Positions 5,391 to 10,013 of a DNA stretch of 10,013 bases are shown here, piece after piece. Positions within the stretch are counted from its first letter, which is position 1; each line of letters opens with the position of its first letter. Location of the stretch: assembly GCA_035291605.1 (NCBI GenBank), contig DATDRS010000185.1:1-10013 (forward strand). The letters are read 5' to 3'. The notes under the pieces were generated by a model that was not told where the DNA came from, did no database searches, and saw nothing but the letters and a program-made list of their open reading frames with translations. The position numbers and the translations under genes were made by a program. This stretch comes from DATDRS01 sp035291605. Lineage in GTDB: Bacteria > Chloroflexota > Anaerolineae > Anaerolineales > UBA6663.

Positions 5391-5777
5391 AGTTGAACGA
5401 GTTCAACGCACATCTTCACAGCCAGGTCCATGTCCTGCACGCAGACCCATTCGAGCGGGCCGTGCCAGTTGTGCGAGCCATTGAACAAATTCGGGGCTGG
5501 CAGGCCGCGCTCGGTGAGGCGCGAGCCGTCGGTGCCGCCGCGCGTGGGCGTCGAGTGCGGCTCCAGGCCGAGGGCGCGGATCGCCTCGTCAGCCAGCTTG
5601 ACCGGAGTCATGTCGCGCTTCAGCCAATAGGCCATGTTGCGATACTGCCAACTCGTGCTCCAGCATCCGCAGCAGCACCCACTATCCGGGCGTGCTCGGC
5701 GTAGAGGCCGAATTTTCACTGCTCTGCGTGTCCACGCGGACGTAGCGCAGGAAGCGGGAGAGGAGGGTGGCAGGCAT
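5378..5777 (-). pseudogene. pepT: Peptidase T pseudogene: N- and C-terminal ends joined by a large internal deletion
   Basis: From the ATG at 5777 (minus), 43 codons match the PepT N-terminus: L-L-S-R-F-L-R-Y-V-R-V-D-T-Q-S, then S-T-P-S-T-P-G-stop-W-V-L-L-R-M-L-E. The family has Gln where a TAG now stands, consistent with one C-to-T change in CAG. At about 5648 the sequence jumps, in a different frame, to the PepT C-terminus: Q-Y-R-N-M, then R-G-G-T-D-G-S-R-L-T, L-P-A-P-N-L-F-N-G-S-H-N-W-H-G and V-E-L-V-Q-L-W-E-K-K, ending near 5378. By comparison with E. coli PepT (about 408 residues, from memory), some 265-270 codons are missing, including most zinc ligands and the catalytic residues. No product can be active. 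The parent enzyme is a cytosolic zinc tripeptidase. No Shine-Dalgarno precedes the old start. Confidence 0.85.
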
Positions 5778-5781
5778 GTAT

Positions 5782-5805
5782 CAGTAGCCAGTAGTCAGTA
5801 GCCAG
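5782..5805. repeat. Heptamer tandem repeat CAGTAGY, about 3.4 copies
   Basis: CAGTAGC, CAGTAGT, CAGTAGC and a partial CAG follow each other without gaps. The array begins 4 bp upstream of the old pepT start codon and may have displaced its ribosome site. Confidence 0.8.
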
Positions 5806-5815
5806 AGATCAGATT

Positions 5816-5852
5816 GGGGTTGGGAGTTTGGGAGTTGGGGTTTCGCCCAACT
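5816..5852 (+). other. G-quadruplex motif overlapping a short stem-loop
   Basis: Four G runs on the plus strand (5816-5840, loops of 2, 5 and 4 nt) meet the usual G3+ N1-7 quadruplex rule. The last run is also one arm of a 7-bp inverted repeat, AGTTGGG / CCCAACT, within 5833-5852. That repeat overlaps the TAG of the M23 gene (5851-5853). It could mark the 3' end of that transcript; no T run follows. Confidence 0.5.
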
Positions 5853-7872
5853 ATCTTAGCACATGCCGTTGCTTGATAAACGCCAGCGGGTCAACGTAGT
5901 CCTGCCGGACGGCGGGCAGGTTGTCGCCGGGCCAATGGTTGGGCGTCGTTTTCAGGATCGTCGTCGGCGAGATGTCGAAGTGCAGGTGATAGTTGTTAGG
6001 CGCGTATTCGCCAATGGTCCCGATCTTCTGGCCGCGCTGGACCTGCCAGCCCTCCTGCACGAACAGATTGCCCAGATGCGCATACCGGGCGTAGACCACG
6101 CGGTTCTCGCCCTGCACTGGATGCTCGACGACGACGACGTTCTTCCAACCCGTGCTCAGGAACCGGGCGCACGTCACCAGCCCGTCGGCGACGGCGAAGA
6201 CCGGCGCGTCTTTATCCGCTATCGCCGCGCCGATGAGGTTGAGGTCGGCGCCCGTATGGATGGCATAGCCGCTCCCCAGCCGGTAACGGGAGAGGAACGG
6301 GTTGGCGTCGTACCAGTTCCCCACCCAGATGGGATCGCCGTTGAACTGGTTGCCGACCGCCAAGGCCCCGGCCCGCTCGGCCTCCGTCCCTACCGGCGCA
6401 TCAAAGCCCGTGATCACCATGCTGGCCGGCCTCCAGCGGATGGCGCCGAAGGTGATCTCAAATTTCCCGGTTGGACTGGTCTGCGGGTCAATGAAGGTCA
6501 CATCGGCCACGTTCACCCGTCCGGCGTCGGGGAAAGCCGGGTCGAGATCAAATTCGGAGACCAGCGGGCCGCCCGGCTGCCCGTTGATGATGTCGCCCTG
6601 CAGCGGGACCCACACGTCATTGTGCGGTGATTGATCGAGGATCGCCGTCGTCTCCCGGCGTACCCCGTCCGGGTAATCCACGATCACGTAGTGCACGTCG
6701 CGCGCATAAGCGTGCTCGTGCGGGATGAACGCCTCGATGACGTACTTGCCCTTGCCCGTCAGGCGCGGCGCATAACTGACGTACAGCGTCTGGGTGTTGT
6801 ACGAAGCGGCGCGATAGGCGTAGGGGCGGCCGTTCACGTCAACGTCCACCGACCAGCCGGGGCTGAGTTGGGCCGGGTCGCCGTAATAGTTGACGGCGAA
6901 CTCGCCCGTGCGCTCGTTGTTCGGGTCAATGATCACGAGCGTGGGGACCATCGGGCCGGGCACAGGCGGCGGTCCGACCACCACCCCGCCCGTCGGCGGG
7001 GGAACCGGCGGCGACCCGACCTCCACCGTCGCGGGCGGGACCGGCAGGCCGATCGGCGCAATCCCCGCGGCCAGCTCGCTCATGTTCATCCCGCCGTCGC
7101 TCGTCGTCAGCCCGATGCCGTAACGATAGAAGGACAGGCCGGCGGCGCGGTGCGTGTTGATCGCCACGTTCGCGGCGTGCGTCGCCTCCGAGGGTGGGTA
7201 GGGCGTGGAAAAGCCGTCGGGCGTGTAGGCCTCCAGCATGGGATAAACGGGCTTGTCCCAGTTGCCGATAGCCGCATAGCAGTTCGCCAGCGCCTGCTCT
7301 GCGCTGATACCGAAATGGTAGTGGTAGACCATCGGCATCAGGCTGTCAATTTCTGGGAACCAGATGCTCTGCACCCACAACTGCTGGGGCCTGTTCCCGC
7401 GCGCGTCGAAGATCAGTCCGACGTGGAAGTCCGGCCCCACCCGCTGGCGAATGCCCACGGCCAGCGCCTGCGCTGCGCTCTGGTCCCCGACGAAATACGA
7501 AGGCCCGCTCTCCAGGTCGAGGAGCATGGACTTCACCCCTCCCTGCAGGCAGATATTCGCGATCATCTCGGCTTCCTGCGTTGGCGAGATGCCGCGCGCC
7601 ACGCACCAGGCGTGGCACTCCAGTCCGCGGGCGGCCAGCGCGCTCGACCAGCGCTGCACGTCGGCGATGGAGTTGATCGCCAGGTTGGGCTTGGTCGAGT
7701 CGTACGCGCCCTGCCAGATCGTGCCGTTGTTCGTTTTCACGAAGACCGCGTTGACGTTAGGCGCGCCCGTGCGGATGTCGGCGGCCATCTGGCCAATCGT
7801 CGTCTCCGGCACCGAGCGGGGCGTCCAGTACAGCATGGCCAATCGGCCGTCGAAAAGATGCGCGTTGGGCAT
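5851..7872 (-). CDS. Three-domain envelope protein with C-terminal M23 (lysostaphin-type) peptidase
   Basis: The protein has 673 residues. Residues 1-275 look like a TIM-barrel domain, with L-L-D-L-E-S-G at 117-123 placing D119/E121 on a strand end, as in many glycoside hydrolases; no exact family is clear. Residues 276-310 are a Pro/Val/Gly linker. Residues 311-465 resemble a golvesin/Xly-type beta-sandwich (Y-V-I-E-A-F-I-P, V-x-x-x-I-L-D-Q, W-V-P-L). Residues 520-673 are an M23 metallopeptidase with its zinc set intact: H539 and D543 in H-T-G-A-D, H599 in Y-A-H-L-G, and H629/H631 in H-L-H-F-D. Members cut peptidoglycan peptides. The start at 7872 has AGGAG 7 nt upstream; the in-frame upstream ATG at 7914 lacks this. 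No signal peptide is visible, which is odd for an envelope enzyme. It is divergent to the LCP gene. Confidence 0.85.
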   Translation of the reverse strand: MPNAHLFDGRLAMLYWTPRSVPETTIGQMAADIRTGAPNVNAVFVKTNNGTIWQGAYDSTKPNLAINSIADVQRWSSALAARGLECHAWCVARGISPTQEAEMIANICLQGGVKSMLLDLESGPSYFVGDQSAAQALAVGIRQRVGPDFHVGLIFDARGNRPQQLWVQSIWFPEIDSLMPMVYHYHFGISAEQALANCYAAIGNWDKPVYPMLEAYTPDGFSTPYPPSEATHAANVAINTHRAAGLSFYRYGIGLTTSDGGMNMSELAAGIAPIGLPVPPATVEVGSPPVPPPTGGVVVGPPPVPGPMVPTLVIIDPNNERTGEFAVNYYGDPAQLSPGWSVDVDVNGRPYAYRAASYNTQTLYVSYAPRLTGKGKYVIEAFIPHEHAYARDVHYVIVDYPDGVRRETTAILDQSPHNDVWVPLQGDIINGQPGGPLVSEFDLDPAFPDAGRVNVADVTFIDPQTSPTGKFEITFGAIRWRPASMVITGFDAPVGTEAERAGALAVGNQFNGDPIWVGNWYDANPFLSRYRLGSGYAIHTGADLNLIGAAIADKDAPVFAVADGLVTCARFLSTGWKNVVVVEHPVQGENRVVYARYAHLGNLFVQEGWQVQRGQKIGTIGEYAPNNYHLHFDISPTTILKTTPNHWPGDNLPAVRQDYVDPLAFIKQRHVLR

Positions 7873-7890
7873 GAACTCTCTCCTGTGCTG

Positions 7891-7919
7891 AGTATAGACA
7901 GAGCGTAGAATCAAGGCAA
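7891..7919 (-). promoter_or_regulatory. Candidate promoter of the M23 gene
   Basis: TTGCCT (7914-7919) and TATACT (7891-7896) are spaced by 17 bp, with 4 of 6 and 5 of 6 matches. Predicted transcription starts near 7884, just upstream of the AGGAG ribosome site. A perfect inverted repeat sits 2 bp upstream of the -35. Confidence 0.5.
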
Positions 7920-7921
7920 AT

Positions 7922-7951
7922 CTGCAAAGTTACTAAACGGTAACTTTGCAG
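7922..7951. promoter_or_regulatory. Perfect 12-bp inverted repeat, operator candidate
   Basis: CTGCAAAGTTAC (7922-7933) and GTAACTTTGCAG (7940-7951) flank a 6-bp spacer. The repeat lies between the divergent M23 and LCP genes and directly next to the M23 -35 box. No T run follows on either side, so a protein-binding site is more likely than a terminator. Confidence 0.6.
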
Positions 7952-8031
7952 TGAACCAGCGGTGAACCTGGTCTCTTATCCTGATGGCGCGCCGGTCGAT
8001 GAGATGAGCGCGTGGCCCAAAACCTGGGTCA

Positions 8032-8062
8032 GCAACCCGTTGTCTGCGAGAAAACGGGTTGC
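8032..8062. promoter_or_regulatory. Perfect 10-bp inverted repeat upstream of the LCP gene
   Basis: GCAACCCGTT (8032-8041) and AACGGGTTGC (8053-8062) flank an 11-bp spacer. The repeat ends 5 bp before the possible -35 of the LCP promoter and differs in sequence from the repeat at 7922-7951, suggesting a second regulator or a dispersed stem-loop. Confidence 0.5.
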
Positions 8063-8066
8063 GGCC

Positions 8067-8095
8067 GGGACATCCATATCGGATTCGACTACAAT
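8067..8095 (+). promoter_or_regulatory. Promoter of a probably leaderless LCP transcript
   Basis: GGGACA (8067-8072) and TACAAT (8090-8095) are 17 bp apart. The -10 matches at 5 of 6, the -35 at 4 of 6. Only 8 bp separate the -10 from the ATG at 8104, so transcription should begin at or within a base or two of the start codon. No Shine-Dalgarno is present. This is the usual picture of a leaderless mRNA. Confidence 0.55.
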
Positions 8096-8103
8096 ACCCG
8101 CCT

Positions 8104-10013
8104 ATGAAAACTCCCCGACGACTGTTGCTCTGCGCCCTGCTGTTTCTCTCCGCGTGCCGTTTGCTGGCGGACCCCATTTCGGCCCGGTCCGCGCGGACTC
8201 CCGTGCCCACCTGGACTCTGCCCTTCAAGGCAACGGATACATTGATCCCCTTCCCCACACCGCTGACACCTGGCCCGACCCCAACGGGTGCGCCCCTCCT
8301 CTCAACCGAGACGCCCACTTTCATCGCCGTCACGCCCACCCCTTCGCCGACGGCCCGCCCCGGCATTGACCCCACCCTCGGCGCGACGACGCCCGACCCC
8401 AACGTCACGCCCGACATCCCTATCCCGCCGCCCGTCCCTCAATTCCATCTAGACAAGGACGTGGTTAACCTCCTGCTCTTAGGACGCGATACCGCGCGCG
8501 ACGCCAGCAGTTACCGCACGGACGTGATCATCGTCGCCTCGATCAACAAGAAGGAGAACTCGGTCACGCTTGTCTCCATCCCGCGCGACCTGTACGTCTA
8601 CATCCCCGGCTGGACGATGAATCGCATCAACACCGCATCCCAGCGGGGCGACGCCATCCGGTATGCGGGCGGCGGCGTGGCGCTGCTCGAGCAGACTCTC
8701 CTCTACAACCTCGGCATCCCCATTCACGGCTGGGTGCGGATTGACTTCCAGGGCTTGAAGGACGTCGTGGATATCCTCGGCGGGGTGGAAGTCCCGGTAA
8801 GCTGCCAGATCACCGAGTGGCGGCTGAAGGATGACTCCTATTCACTGACCGACGATAACGCCGACCACTGGGAACTGTATACGGTCGAGCCGGGCGTGGT
8901 CCACATGGATGGCGTGTACGCGCTGTGGTATGCGCGTTCACGCAAAAAAAGCAGCGACTTTGACCGCTCGCGCCGCCAGCATCAGGTCCTGCGCGCGATG
9001 TTCGACAAGGCGCTGCAGCTCGACGTCATCCCGAAGATCCCTGAACTGTATGGGCAATACGTTCAGATCGTGGACACAGACCTCGGGCTGGGCGACATCC
9101 TGCAATTCGCGCCGCTGGCGGCGCAGCTCGACCGCAGCCGCATCAAGAGCCGCTTCATCGGGCGCGACCACACTTATGACTGGGTCACATCGCAGGGCGC
9201 GAAAGTGCTCCTCCCCGACGTGGACGCGATTTCCCGCCTGCTTGACGAAGCCTTCCAGCCGCCCTCGACCAACGTGCTGACCCGCGAGCCAATCCAGGTG
9301 GAAATCTGGAACGGCGCGCCGTACGCCCACTGGGCCGTCCTCGCCGCCGACAACCTCCAGTGGGCCGGGCTGGTTCCCGTGATCGGGAAAGCCGATTCCA
9401 CAGGCTATGCGACGACGACGATCTACGATTACACCACCAACCCCAAAGGCACAGGCGCGGCGCGCGGCGACCTGCAGAGCGTCGTCAACGTGAGCGACGC
9501 GAATGTAATCGCCGCGCCCGACCCGAACGCCCCCTACCCCTTCCGCGTGGTGCTGGGCAGCGATTACCAGTCGTGTCCGGCGCAGGTTCGGACTCCCCAC
9601 GCCACGCCCACGCCCGGCGCAACGCTTCTTCCCGAAAGTGAAAAAGTCGTACACGCCGCCGCCATCGTCGGTTCCGCGCCGCCAACGGATGGCGACCTGA
9701 CCGAATGGACGTATTGGCCGTACCTGGTAGACAAGCCTTCCTTTGGTCCCGAGAACTGGCAAGGCTTAGATGACCTCTCGGCGATCTGGAGTATTGCGTG
9801 GGACGACCAGTATCTCTATCTCGCCGTCAAGGTGAAAGACGACGCTTTTGTGAAGCTGGCGCACGGCGAAGAGATTTTCAAGGAAGACAGCCTGGAAATC
9901 TGGATTGACACCGATCCGGGGAACCGGACTAACACTCTCGGGGGCAGGGATTTTCAACTGGGCATCGCGCCGGGCGCCAATCCGCCCGAGGACGCCGAGG
10001 CTTACCTCTGGCT
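8104..10013 (+). CDS. LytR-CpsA-Psr family lipoprotein with LytR_C and CBM9-like domains, C-terminus cut by window edge
   Basis: At least 636 residues, open to the right edge. Residues 1-18 are a lipoprotein signal with lipobox L-S-A-C (C18), where LCP proteins normally have a transmembrane anchor. A Pro/Thr-rich linker spans about 25-115. The LCP domain covers about 117-340 with its signatures: N-L-L-L-L-G-R-D, R-T-D (138-140), S-I-P-R-D-L-Y-V (R161, D162) and R-S-R-K-K-S-S-D-F-D-R-S-R-R-Q (278-292), the Arg/Asp set that binds the polyprenyl-pyrophosphate substrate. A LytR_C domain follows at about 395-490 (V-E-I-W-N-G). From about 512 a CBM9/DOMON-like domain shows D-G-D-L-T-E-W, D-D-Q-Y-L-Y-L-A-V and D-S-L-E-I-W-I-D-T-D. 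LCP enzymes transfer glycopolymers from lipid carriers to the envelope. The target here is unknown, and the carbohydrate-binding tail suggests contact with glycan. Confidence 0.9.
   Translation, partial: MKTPRRLLLCALLFLSACRLLADPISARSARTPVPTWTLPFKATDTLIPFPTPLTPGPTPTGAPLLSTETPTFIAVTPTPSPTARPGIDPTLGATTPDPNVTPDIPIPPPVPQFHLDKDVVNLLLLGRDTARDASSYRTDVIIVASINKKENSVTLVSIPRDLYVYIPGWTMNRINTASQRGDAIRYAGGGVALLEQTLLYNLGIPIHGWVRIDFQGLKDVVDILGGVEVPVSCQITEWRLKDDSYSLTDDNADHWELYTVEPGVVHMDGVYALWYARSRKKSSDFDRSRRQHQVLRAMFDKALQLDVIPKIPELYGQYVQIVDTDLGLGDILQFAPLAAQLDRSRIKSRFIGRDHTYDWVTSQGAKVLLPDVDAISRLLDEAFQPPSTNVLTREPIQVEIWNGAPYAHWAVLAADNLQWAGLVPVIGKADSTGYATTTIYDYTTNPKGTGAARGDLQSVVNVSDANVIAAPDPNAPYPFRVVLGSDYQSCPAQVRTPHATPTPGATLLPESEKVVHAAAIVGSAPPTDGDLTEWTYWPYLVDKPSFGPENWQGLDDLSAIWSIAWDDQYLYLAVKVKDDAFVKLAHGEEIFKEDSLEIWIDTDPGNRTNTLGGRDFQLGIAPGANPPEDAEAYLW

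Noticed and set aside
6631..7908. Long open frame of 425 codons on the plus strand, opposite the M23 gene
   Set aside because: It is rich in Arg/His/Val as expected from an antisense shadow of GC-rich coding DNA, whereas the minus frame has clear domains and active-site motifs.
7962..8060. Plus-strand peptide with Y-P-D-G-A-P-V and W-P-K-T-W, faintly like an NBR1-type Ig domain
   Set aside because: The match is too short, has no ribosome site, and the frame continues only as a shadow of the LCP gene.
1..10013. Search for CRISPR arrays, tRNA genes, transposases, integrases and phage genes
   Set aside because: No regular spaced repeats, no T-arm with a cloverleaf, and no DDE or recombinase motifs were seen by eye on either strand.

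Overview
The window is GC-rich and densely coded. It carries no rRNA, tRNA, CRISPR array, transposase or phage structural gene. The protein types point to a Chloroflexota bacterium, most likely Anaerolineae-like: a zinc-ribbon polytopic membrane protein with Pro-rich linkers, a YczE/YitT-type membrane protein, an Asp-box (BNR) repeat protein, an M23 peptidase with a golvesin-like domain, and an LCP lipoprotein ending in a CBM9-like domain. This taxonomic guess comes from protein style and domain architecture only.

Layout. 1-1954 (minus, runs off the left edge): membrane protein with an N-terminal zinc ribbon. 1955-2284: a non-coding stretch holding a good sigma70-type promoter, a structured segment of about 210 nt and a clear intrinsic terminator, all on the minus strand. 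It is either a stand-alone small RNA or an attenuated leader of the membrane-protein gene. 2285-2956 (minus): YczE/YitT-like membrane protein. 2957-3184: non-coding, with twin palindromes, a terminator and a 17-bp stem-loop. 3185-4360 (minus): six-Asp-box protein, whose start overlaps the stop of a YdeI/OmdA remnant (4360-4554). 4572-4640: CACAGAG-type repeat. 4653-5042 (minus): VOC (glyoxalase-fold) protein with a strong promoter and a LexA-like palindrome at the predicted transcription start. 5133-5777: gene graveyard containing a DinB-like fragment and a peptidase T pseudogene reduced to its two ends. 5782-5852: heptamer tandem repeat, G-quadruplex motif and stem-loop. 5851-7872 (minus): TIM-barrel-like, golvesin-like and M23 three-domain protein. 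7873-8103: divergent intergenic region with two perfect inverted repeats. 8104-10013 (plus, runs off the right edge): LytR-CpsA-Psr lipoprotein with LytR_C and CBM9-like domains and an apparently leaderless start.

How the genes may work together. The right-hand divergent pair is a plausible cell-envelope module: an M23-type peptidase that can cut peptide cross-links, opposite an LCP protein of the family that attaches glycopolymers to the envelope, sharing one regulatory region. The left half looks like mostly independent minus-strand units with their own promoters and terminators. The middle (4360-5850) is decaying DNA around one intact VOC gene. The items most worth following up are the promoter/RNA/terminator unit at 2041-2284, the operator-like palindrome at 5073-5088, and the architectures of the two envelope proteins.
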